From assembly GCA_028583405.1 (NCBI GenBank), contig CM053252.1, positions 31,501,562 through 31,565,561 on the forward strand: 64,000 bases of DNA, in the 5' to 3' direction. The position numbers were made by a program, and so were the translations under genes. Shown in pieces: positions 18,471 to 31,204 of this stretch. Numbering within the stretch: position 1 is the first letter of the stretch; every line of letters starts with the position of its first letter. The notes under the pieces are model-generated. The model was not told the origin of the DNA, made no database searches, and saw only the letters and a list, made by a program, of their open reading frames with translations. This DNA is from Pogonophryne albipinna (taxonomy: Eukaryota; Chordata; Actinopteri; Perciformes; Artedidraconidae).

Positions 18471-19849
18471 TCTGGAGCGATAAACAACACATTTGCTGAG
18501 TATGAAATGCATGAATGTAAAGGGGAATATAAATGGAATATTCATTTTCATTAGCCATGTAAATAGCTTCTTTGGAATATTGTCTTTTTTGGAATATGGC
18601 AAAAGTGAATATTCCGTATTTGTAAAAGAAGGCTACTCATTGCATTCACTCTTCGCACCAGTCCTGCAATTAATTTCTGAAACCTCTCCCTCCACCGTAG
18701 TGTGTACATTATGTTATGATGTGTGTGTTCACTACTGTGTGTCTGTTTGAGACAGAGACGGGGCAGCTGGTGTGTTTAGCTGCCGGCTGATAAGGGCATC
18801 TCTCCAATGCTGATGGTTTGGTGCCAGAGTAATGAATCTGTTTATGCATGCTATCAGGCTGCGAGGGATGCACTGGTAACTTGCTGTGCATAGATTAGCA
18901 TTTTAATGTGTGGTGGTTAGGCCTAGACTTATCTGTGGAAAAATGCTGTGTAGCTGAAACATTCAAATGTGATTCCTCATTGAAACCAATTAGTTTGAAT
19001 GACAGTTCATTGTCAAAAGTTCGAAACCAATTTTATTTTAAACTATTTCTGCTATAAGCATTTATTTTGAACTGGAGCTTTTTTTATTTTTTTAGAATTT
19101 GATGTCAGCACATAATTCATTTATTAGCACATTACCATGCTGACAGGCTGTTTTGTCCGTGCGCATCCAAACCAAACCTAATTTAAAAACAGAGTGCAAA
19201 TAAGCTTCCAGAGAGTCCAATCATAAAATCATTGAGACAGCAACTGGTACTTTGGTTCAAACACAAACACTATAATCTTGAAGATGACCAGTAAAAGCTA
19301 TTACACACATGTAATTTATTTGACCACCAGGGACAGTGGAACAATGTTAAAGAGTGTTTCTAGTTAACAGAAAGTGACATAGTATTGTTCTAAAAATTGT
19401 CACCAAAACACACATTAGAAAGTAAACACATGTTTAACCTATTTTGGCTAATTTAACAGACACAGAGCTATATTAGCATTATTTGAAGTTGTTTTTCTGG
19501 TTGCTTGATAAATCTACGACTAATATTCACTCTCCTTTTAGTAATTTTTTGGTCTCCACCAAATCCGGAGAAAAATGTCTTCCTCGATAGCTGCTATACA
19601 CTATGTTCCCTAGCTGATTGCTTACTTTGTCTTTTTTCTAGTGTACAGTAGGTTTATCAAAGCGTTTATCTGAAAACAGTTGTCAACCTCTTGTTTGTGG
19701 AAACGCAGTTGATTAGAGGAAAGCTGTCGGCTGAAAACCAAAGGGATGATCCAAAATAGACCCGTTAGCTTAGGTTAGCATAATGACTGGGGATAGCTAA
19801 CCTGGCTCTATAACAGCATACACCTACCAGCACCTCTTTAGCTAACTAT
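18471..19849. other. Non-coding stretch, nothing recognised
   Basis: No exon, transposon end or tandem array could be supported. GGAATAT words cluster at about 18530-18620 without forming a regular repeat. Confidence 0.4.
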
Positions 19850-20593
19850 TTAAAGGTCTCATGTCATGGCCATTTCTACTGATCATAATTCCATTGTTGA
19901 GGTATACTAAAATAGATTTATACTGTGCAATTTTCCAAACTCACATTAGTTTCTCATACAGCATCTCTGTAAAGTATGTGTATTCACCGGTATTCACTCT
20001 CTGTCCTAAACGGCTTGTTGGAGCTCGCCCCCCCACTCCCTGTGAGCCCAGTGTGCTCTGATTGGTCAAGCGACGTGCAGCTGCTCGTGAGGCTGTGAGC
20101 CTCATGAGCAGTGAGGAGCTGCTGTGAGGAGCAGACAGGGCTTCCGTGTCGGCGAAACAAATACAGCAAGAACAAGCGAAACTCATCCTGAGCACACACA
20201 AACACTCACAGCCGAAGTAAAAACAATAAGTGTGGCTTGATATTGAGTAAGAAAAAGGTTTATAACGCTGTGAGCATGGGTCTGCGGAGAGCATTTCTCC
20301 GCGATCCCAACATAGCAGTCCGAAAAACGTTTGCCCATTTAAACAGTCGTGGTAGATACCTTGTTTGTTTTAAACATCATAAATACACAAACAACAATGA
20401 ATACTTACAGGTTGTGTACCCGAATCTCCCGCTGGTCCAAACAAAGTAGGAACAGCATCGTTCTTCAGTGCCCTACGCTGTACATATCCGGCATGAATCG
20501 CTGAAAGGTTTGGGAAGCTTTGTTTCGTGAAAGGCTGGCAGAGGGTGCGGCCATAGCTCTGGGCGTGGCTACTGGGTATCCCTACGTAGCAAT

Positions 20594-21328
20594 AGGGCTG
20601 AACGATATACCGTGTCATGGCGATAACCGCGATATGCGCATGCGCGATATTCACACCGCAGGGACGTGCGGTTTTATTCATTTAAAAAAAAAAATGGTGG
20701 CTACCATTAGCAGCTAACTTTTGCTCTGCGATTTTTACATAAAAATGGAATTATGGATTATAAATTAAATCATTTTTTTATACAGAGACGTTAAAAACCT
20801 ATGGATTAACCGATTCAGCCGCGTTTTGTCTCGTTTTAATGCCATTGAACACGTCTTTTGATCAGATTGACAGCTACGGTGAGACGATCTCCCCTAGAAG
20901 CTCCGTAAAGGTACGTGTTGTGATGTCTGTGTTTGCTTCCCCTGTCGCGAGTTTGGATGACTCAGTGATGATACTATATACCTAAATAATCTGTGGAACC
21001 TCAGCTTTAATCGGATATCTTGTATGTGCAGCTACGATAAGTAATAAGGGTACTTTTATCTTGAGTTCTGTGCCAAAGTCCGTTGGTCATTTAGATGCTT
21101 CTTATGAGACTTGTGTTTTGTTTTGGTAAAAATGGTTTGTATCATCAGTTAGCTGAGATTATTTCCGTTAATCTGGTATAACACATTAATAGGTTCTTAA
21201 ATATTAAGGAAAAAAAAGTAAAGTACCCGCCGGGACCTTGGGGCTTAACAGGTTAAAAAAACCGCAATATATATCGCAGGGGAACAAAAAACCGCAATGT
21301 CAGTTTTTATTCAATATCGTGCAGCCCT
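20594..21328. mobile_element. hAT-like MITE inserted in the TTAA element
   Basis: It begins AGGGCTGAACGATATACCG and ends CAATATCGTGCAGCCCT. It carries the CGATAT and ACCGCAAT words typical of a common fish hAT MITE group. The flanking octamers GTAGCAAT and AAGCGATA only partly match, so the 8-bp target duplication is decayed or my boundary is off by a base. It is split internally by the TTAA-ended insertion ending at 21256. Confidence 0.7.
20700..21256. mobile_element. Third-layer TTAA element fragment, relative of 23485-27017
   Basis: Over about 550 bp this matches the reverse complement of roughly 23485-24060. Shared words include AATGCCATTGAACAC, TCAGTTAGCTGAG and ACACATTAATAGGTT. It ends with the same terminus, GGGGCTTAACAGGTTAA. 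The left terminus is not clear, so it may be truncated. It lies inside a hAT-like element, itself inside another TTAA element. Confidence 0.7.
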
Positions 21329-22181
21329 AAGCGATACCCAGGAAGTAAATGAGAAATCTCCAACGAGGCGTTTTGGGGAGGTATTTTCTGTGTTAGAGTT
21401 TCCCTACAGGGTGTACTTTGTGGGTTTTTGACTCTGCAGACCGTTTACATGCATTAAAACCTTCATAACACACAAGGGACGGGTAATAACCGGAAAAGCA
21501 TGACATGGGACCTTTAACATGTTATATTGCTAGTTTAAGATATACAAAAACAGAAATGCAAAAACAAGCCATGTTCCTATGAGATGTTATGCTAAGCTAA
21601 GATAACCATCTTGTGTCTGTAGCTCCAAATTTAACAGACAGATCTAAGACACTTATAATAATCATCAGCTTGGGTAATTTTTATTATTCGTTTTCCCTAT
21701 TTGCTGTAAGCAAAACTCAAATATTCAAACAAAAATGTAGCAGTCTGAGCAGATGTGATAATCACATACATCAGCAGAAGTAGTTTTCATAGTTGAGGTC
21801 AGTCCTGTCCCACAGCAGAGGCTAACCGGTATTTGACCTGTGTCACTCACAGGAAACGGTCCCTGGCTCAGTTCTCTGCACAGGAAGTCTACTTATAGTG
21901 ACACTCAGACTGCTGGATGAAGACGCTCTGTTTGTCAACTTCTTCCTCTAACTGTCACACACTTCCCCCTGTTGATCCCAAAATCTTTCTTTGTCTATCT
22001 TTTAAGCCTGGGAATATGCCTGAGTACACATTTCGTGATTAAAGGCTAAGATATATTACAGGGGAAATTCCCATAGGAGTGTTGCATTGTAATCTTCTTC
22101 ATTGCAAACATGTAAATGTATTTAATGTTATTTTTATTTTTTTGTAACCAGTCATTTTATTTCTCGTATAACTAACCTTGA

Positions 22182-22229
22182 ATAATTTTACTGCGACAGT
22201 GATCAAGATCACTGTCGCAGTAAAATTAT
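22182..22229. repeat. Perfect hairpin, 23-bp arms, 2-nt loop
   Basis: ATAATTTTACTGCGACAGTG and the following GATC (22182-22204) are mirrored exactly at 22207-22229 around the loop AA. This is almost an uninterrupted 48-bp palindrome. Confidence 0.95.
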
Positions 22230-23484
22230 ATCTTTATCATGTAACAGACTTTGCCATTTCCGTAAGCGCCACTAACTTTATTCTACACCTCATGTGTACA
22301 AATTCTGCAAGTTTTACCTTTCTCACAAATATTTCATGGATTTTTAACAAAATATTATGTCAAAGTTCATAAAATATGCTTTTGTTTTTGTAGCAGTTGT
22401 TTCTTGAAGCCACAACTAAAGGTGCCACTAATCAGAGCTATTCAGGATTGGCCCATTAAACTTGTCAATGCTATGATTGGGTTAAGATTCCACCACTAGA
22501 TGAGGAGCACTGAGGTCTAGTGATTATGATGTAACAAAAAAATTGAGGACATTTGTCATAGCCAAACTTCCATAGATGTTTTTAGTTTATTTCTTAATAA
22601 TTTCCTTTTCTTTCATTTCCCCTTCCTGTCTACCTCCCCCAAAACCCCCAAAGTAATTTCCCAAAAAAAACAACTGCCAAAACCCACCATATCCAAGAGG
22701 AATTAAAAAAAAATTTTTTTAAACCATTGTGATAATATTGTTATGATGAATTTTTAAGGCCGTCATATGGATGCGGTGAAATGTTATTGACAGCCTCAGA
22801 CCAAACCAAGAGTGTCTGAGGGTTTTGCAGTTGAGCGCTGTTGAAGGCTGTCTGCTGGGTGTTGTCAGACTGTGGTTTCATACACACATACATACATGTT
22901 GTGTGAAGGCTGCTTCCTCCGAACTGCCATAAATTCCATTTTAGCTTTGTGCTGGATGCCTCCCTGGCTGTGTTTTCCCTAGAAGCACACTTTAAAAATA
23001 GAATTCATGTTATGGTTTTGAGATGTTTAACCATGTTGTCATTGTTGTTTTGATGTTGTATCCGAATCACCTCATTTCATTGCAGCTGAAATAACAATTT
23101 ATCTTGGAGAACATTCCAGCTGTAATGGAGAGATTTAAAAACGGCTTCGTTTGTATGTTATGCCATCACCAGCCACATTTTTACTCATTTTTACAAACAC
23201 CGCATGTGGTCAGCATGTCGTCTTGTCTGAAAGGCGCCTAAAGTGAATCCACCCTTCTTCCCACGGCACTATTTACTGGATTTCTGTGGTTTGTTTCTAA
23301 AAACAGAATGTGTCATTCCGCTTTGGTTGCACCCATCAGAGAAAAACAAAGTAACACTTCAGCATAATCACTGCCTGAAATGGCAATAATCTCCAAATGC
23401 CAGTTAAAATAACAGAAACTGGTGTGATGCCAATGATGGCCACTAGAGCAACCTGACCCTTGTCTCTGTTTCTATATCATTGCG
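22230..23484. other. Non-coding stretch, no gene seen
   Basis: The part at about 22740-23250 is more complex and non-repetitive than its surroundings, and could be a conserved non-coding element. Nothing specific can be named. Confidence 0.35.
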
Positions 23485-24322
23485 TTAACCTGTTAAACCC
23501 CATGCCCCTGCCATCGGGGAAAAAAAAAAAAATATTCACGAAACTGTGTCTCAGGGCTTCTTAACATTTAACAACCTATTAATGTGTCATACCCACTTAA
23601 CGGGAGGAAACTCAGCTAACTGACGATATGAACCATTTTTAGATAAACGAAACACAAGGGTAATACCAAGCCTCTGAATTAGTACTGAGCGAAAAAATGC
23701 TAACGCACTTAGCACAGAACTCACAGTAGAAATATTGTATTACTTATCGGATCTGCACAAACAAGATATCAGATTAAAGCTGATATTCCACAGATTCTAG
23801 AGGTATAAGTAGCATCACTGTGCGACCAGAACCCAGGGCAGGGAAGCCAAACCCAGACAACACACAACGTAGCTTTAAGGAGCCAAAACGGCAAATACGT
23901 CTTACCTTTGATGTTTTATGATCAAAAGTTGTGTTCAATGGCATTACAACGATAAACACGCTGCTGAAGGTTAATCCAATGTGTCTGTGTCACTTTGAAA
24001 TGATTACTGATAATCCATCATTCCATTTTTTGTCAAAAACAGAGATTTCATATAGAGTGTGTGAGAGCTACAACCCAGCTTCCGGTTTTGGGCATGCTGT
24101 GCTTCATTCACCATTGGTAATGTTTAGATGGATTTGAGGAACCTCCCCTCAATTCCATTGGCTCTAACGGTTCAAAAGAGGTGTCAATCATCACAATCTA
24201 CCGAGGGGGGCCAGAGATATGGCAAATCCTCCCAAATGACCCCAGAAGTGTTTTATTTTTGCTAAACCTCTCTAAAAAGGTCAAATGTCACTTGTTTTGC
24301 ATCAATCTTGATACAGGGTACT

Positions 24323-24323
24323 T

Positions 24324-24354
<31 letters not shown>

Positions 24355-26745
24355 GTTTATTTATATAGCCCAATATCACAAATGTTACATTTGTCTCAGT
24401 GGACTTCACAGTTTGTACAAAATATCAGTATGACAATACGACACCCTCTGTCCTTAGACCCTCACATCGTACAAGGAAAAACTTCCGAAGAAAACCCACA
24501 GTTTTAAAGGGAAAAATGGGAGAAACCTCAGGGAGAGCAACAGAGGAGGGATCCCTCTCCCAGGACGGACAGACGTGCAATAGATGCCGTGTGTAAATTG
24601 AAAAGATAATACATTTGCAACATAGGTAGTCCAAATGTTTGGAAATGCATGTGTGTATAATAGGAAGATGAATCCACAAGGATATCAATCCAGGACCTAT
24701 GATCCAGGACCACAGCCACGACTCAAGATCCAGGGCTCGCGATGCAGGACACAGGACCGCAGGATTATCCATGACTCCGGATCCCGGCGTATATAGACAC
24801 CAAAAAGAAAGACATTTGGGGAAGCTGGGTTAATCGGAACATGAGAGTACACAGGTATAGACAGAGAGAAGGAAGAAGTAAGATGTCCCCCGACAAACTA
24901 AGCCTATATCAGCAAAACTAGGGACTGAATCTAATCAGCCCTAACTATAAGCTTTATCAAAAAGGAAGGTCTTAAGCGCACTCTTAAAAACGGATAGGGT
25001 GTCTGCCGCCCGAACACAAACTGGAAGCTGATTCCACAAATGTGGAGCTTGATAAGAAAAGGCTCTGGCTCCCATTGTACTTTTAGAGACTATAGGAACA
25101 ACCAACAACCCTGCATTCTTGGAACGCAATGCCCTAGTAGGACAGTAGGGTATAATGAGTTCTTTAAGGTAAGATGGCACCTGCCCATTAAGGGCTTTGT
25201 AGGCGAGAAGAAGAATTTTAAATTCTATCCTGTGTTCTATAGGGAGCCAGTGTAAGGCAGCCAGAACAGGAGTAATGTGGTCCCTTTTCCTAACTCTGGT
25301 TAGTACACGAGCTGCAGCATTTTTAATCAGCTGAAGCGACTTGACTGACTTCTTGGTACACCCTGATAATAAAGAGTTACAATAATCCAGCCTTGAAGTA
25401 ACAAATGCATGGACTAGTTTCTCTGCATCGTTTTGAGGCAAGATATGCCTGATTTTTGCAATGTTACGTAGATGGAAGTAGGCGGTCCTTGAAATTGATT
25501 TTATGTGGGCGTTAAAGGATAAATCCTGATCAAATATAACACCAAGATTCCTTACAGTCTCACTGGAGGCCAAATTAATGCCATCCATAGTTAGTATATC
25601 TTTAGATAATTTGTTTCGTAGATTCTTCGGGCCAAGTACAATAACTTCAGTTTTGGTCGTGTTTAACATCAAAAAGTTTAAGGTCATCCACGTTTTTAAG
25701 TCCTTGAGGCAGTCTTGAATTTTATTTAGATGATTAATTTCATCAGGCTTGATTGATAGATATAGTTGTGTATCATCCGCATAACAATGAAAGTTTACAG
25801 AATGATTCCTTATAATATTGCCTAACGGAAGCATATATAATGTGAACAAAATGGGTCCGAGCACTGAGCCCTGTGGCACTCCATGGCTAACTTTGGTTTG
25901 CGTGGAAGATTCATCATTGACACGTACAAACTGAGAGCGTTCAGATAGATAGGACCTAAACCAGCCTAAAGCAGTTCCCTGTATACCAACTAAGTGCTCT
26001 AGTCTTTGCAATAAGATATCATGATCGATAGTATCAAATGCAGCACTGAGATCGAGCAAAACAAGAATAGAGACAAGTCCCTTGTCAGAGGCTATTAGAA
26101 TGTCATTTGTGACTTTAACCAGAGCTGTCTCTGTGCTATGATGTGTTCTAAAGCCAGACTGAAAATCTTCAAATAAATCATTGTTTTTTAAGTAATCACA
26201 CAACTGTTTTGCGACCGCTTTCTCAAGAATTTTTGAGAGGAACGGAAGATTAGAAATAGGTCTATAATTGGCTAAAACCTCTGGATCGAGGTTGTGCTTT
26301 TTAAGAAGCGGTTTTATCACTGCTACTTTGAATGATTGTGGAACATAGCCTGATAATAAAGACATATTCATAATATTTAATAAAGAAGTGCTAATTAATG
26401 GAAAAACTTCCTTCAACAGCTTAGTTGGAATTGGGTCTAACATACACGTTGATGGTTTAGAAGAGAGAATCATTGAATTTAATTGTTCAAGGTTTATGGC
26501 TGAAAAGCATTCTAGTTTACTATCTAGTGTAATATTAGAACTTACGTTTCCGGGAGCTGTTGATAACACTATACTGGTCAAAGGCAAGAGGTCATTAATT
26601 TTGTTTCTAAGAGTAACAATTTTATCGTTAGAAAAGCACATAAAATCATTACTACTGAGTGCTATGGGAATAGAAGGCTCAATCGAGCTGTGGCAATATA
26701 TGTTATAGTTTCGATTCCTAAAGCTTTTAGTCTACTATCCCATCA
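24323..26745 (-). mobile_element. L2-type LINE, 5'-truncated, minus strand
   Basis: Read on the minus strand, the copy starts near 26745 just before the reverse transcriptase, runs through the RT ORF, then about 600 bp of 3' UTR. It ends with GGGCTATATAAATAAACATT followed by (GATT)n, the characteristic fish L2 tail (24323-24375). The endonuclease domain is absent. The 3' tail and the intact ORF suggest a young insertion. It sits inside a TTAA-ended DNA element. Confidence 0.9.
24941..26641 (-). CDS. L2 LINE reverse transcriptase ORF (566 codons, endonuclease missing)
   Basis: This is an uninterrupted reverse transcriptase frame from a non-LTR retrotransposon, which copies element RNA into DNA at a nicked target. 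Visible landmarks in order: the linker/RT start [20 protein letters not shown], then [72 protein letters not shown], the catalytic [11 protein letters not shown] box, and the C-terminal [10 protein letters not shown] and [15 protein letters not shown] blocks. It ends in a family-typical [10 protein letters not shown] stretch. The frame stays open for roughly 30 codons upstream of the first Met, to a stop near 26733. The listed start is therefore only the first ATG of a truncated ORF2; intact L2 proteins carry an APE-type endonuclease before the RT. A copy without a promoter is not expected to be an active gene. Confidence 0.9.
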   Translation of the reverse strand: MCFSNDKIVTLRNKINDLLPLTSIVLSTAPGNVSSNITLDSKLECFSAINLEQLNSMILSSKPSTCMLDPIPTKLLKEVFPLISTSLLNIMNMSLLSGYVPQSFKVAVIKPLLKKHNLDPEVLANYRPISNLPFLSKILEKAVAKQLCDYLKNNDLFEDFQSGFRTHHSTETALVKVTNDILIASDKGLVSILVLLDLSAAFDTIDHDILLQRLEHLVGIQGTALGWFRSYLSERSQFVRVNDESSTQTKVSHGVPQGSVLGPILFTLYMLPLGNIIRNHSVNFHCYADDTQLYLSIKPDEINHLNKIQDCLKDLKTWMTLNFLMLNTTKTEVIVLGPKNLRNKLSKDILTMDGINLASSETVRNLGVIFDQDLSFNAHIKSISRTAYFHLRNIAKIRHILPQNDAEKLVHAFVTSRLDYCNSLLSGCTKKSVKSLQLIKNAAARVLTRVRKRDHITPVLAALHWLPIEHRIEFKILLLAYKALNGQVPSYLKELIIPYCPTRALRSKNAGLLVVPIVSKSTMGARAFSYQAPHLWNQLPVCVRAADTLSVFKSALKTFLFDKAYS

Positions 26746-27017
26746 TTCAAGGGTTGTTTTCACTATAAATAATGTGTTTATTTTGGATGGACAATAATTT
26801 ACATTTTTTTACCATGTTCAATCTGAATTTACTTTTAAAATAAAAAACATCTATATTGATTCTGACTTTTCTACATCCAACTCACAGGTTTATCATTGCT
26901 TTGAGAAAAAAGATTATTAATTTAACCCTTTTAGAAGGGAAGATATGGTCATTTGTCCTGGGAATGTCATTTTCGAGCCTGAGACCTGAAAAACAGGCTC
27001 AGGGCTTAACAGGTTAA

Positions 27018-30000
27018 GAGCAACTTTAATATAATTACATGAATTGTAGCCTGTCCTTCGTATTTGTTTTCGTAGTCTTATCCGTCTGGTGTGTATACAA
27101 AGAGAACCCAAGGTCAGGGAGAATGCAGCAAGAGAAAGATAGTAGCCATTTAAATGATAACGCAATGGAAGAACTATGAAGAGATGAGAGAAATGAAGTA
27201 GACAACCAGTGACAAATGTGGAGGGATGGAAAGAAAGATGTTCCTGCTGTGGGAGGATTATCCAAAGGCCTTCATTATCAGAACTCAGGAGACCAGAGCG
27301 GAGCTGTGTGGTGGCAGCTGGCTGGAAAAGATAGACAAAAGAAAGTGTTCAAGGTTCTTTATTTGTCAAACGAACATAGCTACAATGTAGTTATGTCGAT
27401 GAAAATCTTGTGTCACAGGCTCTTCTGCTGCCTACTGTCTGAATATGCTTCCTCTATCATCCTGCTATCTTTTCTCTGTCCCCCCTTCATTCTAACACTC
27501 TCTGCTGACTAATGTAGAGTCATAACACTCATGAATGTGATCCATTCTCCGGCAGCCATGTTGCGAGCCATTAACTCATGGCAATGATAGCCGGCAATGG
27601 ATCAAGCACTTATCAAAACAACATTTTCTCTGCAGTATATTAGTTAAGTTCTTTTTTAGAGCAAAGAAATGCATCATATTTTGCTTATATGTGTAACCTT
27701 TCATGATATGTTACATAGTTTGGCTAGAAAAGCTAGAGATTAAATAACTATCAGTTGCTTTACTACAATATTATTAATTGTAGTACTTTGTACCCTTTTA
27801 TTTTAACCCATATGATGATCTTTTCATGAACTAATCAAAAGAATACTGTAAAATATACAATTTACATACTTAAAGTAACTTTAAGCATTTCTTAACATTA
27901 ACCACATGTTGAAATCTATTGCAAAAAGGTGTACATACATTGGTTGTGCCAAACACCCCTTTGTTCTGAATTGGGAGAACTTGTTTGCTTTTTTCCTAAT
28001 CAATATCTTAAATGAAATGAAAAAATATAATCTTATATAATCTTTGACATATAAGTACAAATAGTTTTTAAGCGATCTTGCAATATCTAGTGTTTGCTGT
28101 GAATGCTGTGAGATACAGGTAGCTAGCTGGTTTCTAGCTCATGTTAGCTACATTCAGTAACCATAGAAAATGAAAAGAAAATCTCAGTGCTGGTCACATG
28201 GAAAACAAACACTCTCAGTAGTCACTTGTTTATTATAGTCCAAAAAAATTGTCGCATTTTAAAGTTTAAATCCTAGGAAATATCACACATAGCTGCACTG
28301 CCTTGTTGCCAGCTGATAGTCGTTAGCTATGTAACCACTCGTCTACCAACACACTTAAAGAAGGAACACACTGTGCCAACAGGAATGCAATAGCAGTGGC
28401 CTTGTGAAAGAGTGCTTACTGGCATGTAACTCAAAATGATGGATATATGTGGTCATCAGGTAAAATTATGTCATTTTTCATCGAACTAGCTGCTAGCCAG
28501 GAGGCTTGGCAACCTTTGCAGAGTTTGATTATTTATTGGCATTTTCAACACACAGTAGCGGTTTTTGTTAGCAGTGTTCAGTAATCTGATTCCACATTTC
28601 ACCATGGAAGTGGTTTTTATTAAAAAAGTGAATTTTGTTATCTTACAAGCAAACACTACGGTTGACAGATGTCTGAGTCATCTTACTGTTTTTTTGTTTG
28701 AAAGCAGAACAAATAAAATGGGAACGGAAGGAGACTAGACCGTTTGATTTTTAAAGAGTGTTTTGGTATTATTTGCACAGCTACCCTTGTCCGTTGGAGC
28801 TCTATAAAGCAGCCAGGTGTTTGCAAGGAAGTTTGTTACTCACCTGCATGGCCTTGATTCCTCCTTCCCCATTCTTTTGAATCCTCGACGCTGTTTCCAA
28901 GCCTTCAGTGTTTGTCTGCTGTGAACGTATAGCGTCTAAGACCCAGCGTCTTGCCTGTGGCTACAGACTGCATCTATTCTCAGGCCAAATCATTCAAGCA
29001 CATGATCAAACATGAAACAGGCTGGTAGCAGAGTTTATCCCTTTGCTGCTTTAGGGCAATCATTTCTTCCTAACATCAAACAGTGACCTCTGGCCTTTCA
29101 GGGAGAAAGGCTATTGGTTGTGGGTGCATTTTAAACCTAAAACAGGACCATATGCAGTTGTTGCAATTAAGCACTGCTTAATACAATTACCTGACATAGA
29201 AAAGCAATGTTTGAAATAGATTATACAGAAGAAACTTCCCTTTGCACGTTCAGAAAAGAGGTTAGATTAAAGTTATTTGTGTCTGTATGCATAATTGCTT
29301 TCAACACTTCAAATGATTCGTAGAAAGTTTACTGAATGCTTGCTGGAGTCAGTAAATCGGTCCTTTACTTAGTGCAGTGTGTGACGAAATGAACATTTTT
29401 AAGATCTAAGAAAAGGGGAAAAAACAAGCTAAGAGAAATACAGGTGACAATCTAAAATGTCAAAACCTCAAACATATTTTCTAGAGATGAAATATAAAAC
29501 TATAAACCAAATTACAAAGGAACTTCATTTTCAAAAGGAAATACATATTGATACATAATTCACTTCAAAATGTAATGAGTTCCTTGGCCCAATCCTTCAC
29601 TCTTTCACCAAGTTTCAGGACATTTGGTTCAGTCAAATTCTTGTAATGCTGCTGAAAAACGAACCTCTTTGGAGGAGTCAAGATTGGGACAGGAGGTATT
29701 ATAGGTAAACAGGGACCAATATGATACAATTCAATGTAATTCTGAACTCTACTTTTGTACAAAATAATTAAACTGCAAACACACATTATGTACAGTCCCT
29801 TGAGAAATGGCATTGAGTAGGATAGAACAATTGTGAATTTAAATGGCTATTGTAGTGGTATAGCAGCTGTGCAGTGAACAGCTATATGAGCTGATACAAA
29901 AGGAATGATGGGTGCACGTTATCCTTGCATGAGTTATGATGAAATGACCCATCCGTTTCCCTGTTATGACATTCCTGATTATCTTCACATTCCCTGAGAT

Positions 30001-31204
30001 GGCCCCTTGAATGTTTAAATTACCACTTCATTTGTCCCAGAGGACATCTGGTGGACGGGAGGATGGAAAGCATACCAAACCTCCTCTACACAGATTCACA
30101 GACGCAACTCTAATTTCCTTTTCAAATTATTTTGATGTATCCCTTGAACTACACCCAAGCCGCTATCTTAAGCACTTGGTTATATTTGCTGTGGATAGTC
30201 ATGCTCCCCTGAGGATTCACCTTTTTAATTTTGGACACATGTTGAGCTTTTGTCTAGCCCACCATCAAGACAAAATATATATTTCATATACATATCTCAC
30301 ACTTGAGAAACATTTCCGTGAAGTTTGCTTATTCTTGCTCTCAGGAAGATAAACCAGATTCATCTGAATGATTTAATAAGATCCGCCAACAGGAAAAACT
30401 GATCTAACTGCAAAGCAAACTCAGTATGTTCTTAGTTGTGTTTTACACTTTGTATTATGGGGTAAACTTAAACAATGTATACGTTCATGTTGCAACATGG
30501 ATATAAATCAAGTTCTGATATAAGCAGACTTTAAGATGACATCTCAACAAAATTGAGTTTTTCAATTTAAGGATTAATTCACAGAAAATGATAAGCCTTT
30601 GAGGAGAAAAAAAGAACCTGTCTGCAGCTGCATTTCGTTTCATCTTTTTTCTCTCTTGTATTCCTCACATCAACATTTTTGTTCACCATCTAGTTGGCAG
30701 GCTGTCAAGCTTCCCTCCCTGCTTCTACATTTTTGCATTCCAAATAAATGGCGAGCCTTCCTTTCTCCCTCGCTTTCATAACCCCTTCAAAAAAAAGAAG
30801 CAAGAATCCCTCATGTGTGAGGAGGGATCATCCATGCCTGCTCTTCATGAAACAATGCCAGCCTTTCTGCCCTGGCATAAGGGGGAGAGAGGGAGGGAGG
30901 GAAATATTGAAATAGAGAGATTGAGACTTCTTTGTGTTCAGTGAGAGTTTGTGGACATCCTCCCACAGTCTGAGATAAATGGGCTTGATGTGCTGAGAAC
31001 AAACATACTTACATGCAATATGGGAGCTTAGATTAGAATGTAACAGCAAGAAAGGAAATGTTAAGAAAATACAAATGGCAATAACTCCTATTGCTTTCGT
31101 CACTGTGTTGTTTTAAGAACAGAGAGAATCAGAATGCTATCTGGCTAGCTGAGGCTACTTTGATGGCTAATGTTGCTAGTTTGTATAGAATGTGCATGTC
31201 ATAT
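27018..31204. other. Non-coding stretch, one possible retroposon tail
   Basis: TTCAAGGTTCTTTATTTGTC at 27349 followed by AGTTATGTCGATGAAAATCT looks like the reverse-oriented 3' end of a fish retroposon. Elsewhere no exon, TIR pair or tandem array is supported. The sequence is AT-rich with TTAGCTA-type words. A purine-rich patch lies at about 30885-30925. Confidence 0.4.

Larger units (their letters stand above)
19850..21517. mobile_element. TTAA-flanked DNA element (outer layer of a nest)
   Basis: The left end TTAAAGGTCTCATGTCATG and right end CATGACATGGGACCTTTAA are inverted repeats with one mismatch over 19 bp. TTAA is at both termini, as for piggyBac-like elements. The interior has no transposase frame. 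It is interrupted by a hAT-like element (20594-21328), which itself holds a third element. The outer element is therefore the oldest insertion here. Confidence 0.85.
23485..27017. mobile_element. TTAA-ended DNA element split by an L2 LINE
   Basis: The left end TTAACCTGTTAAACCCC and the right end GGGCTTAACAGGTTAA (27002-27017) are inverted repeats ending in TTAA. Sequence just inside the left end is repeated in reverse orientation at 20700-21256, confirming a family. Removing the LINE (about 24323-26745) leaves about 1.1 kb without a transposase frame. The LINE must have arrived after this element. Confidence 0.7.
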
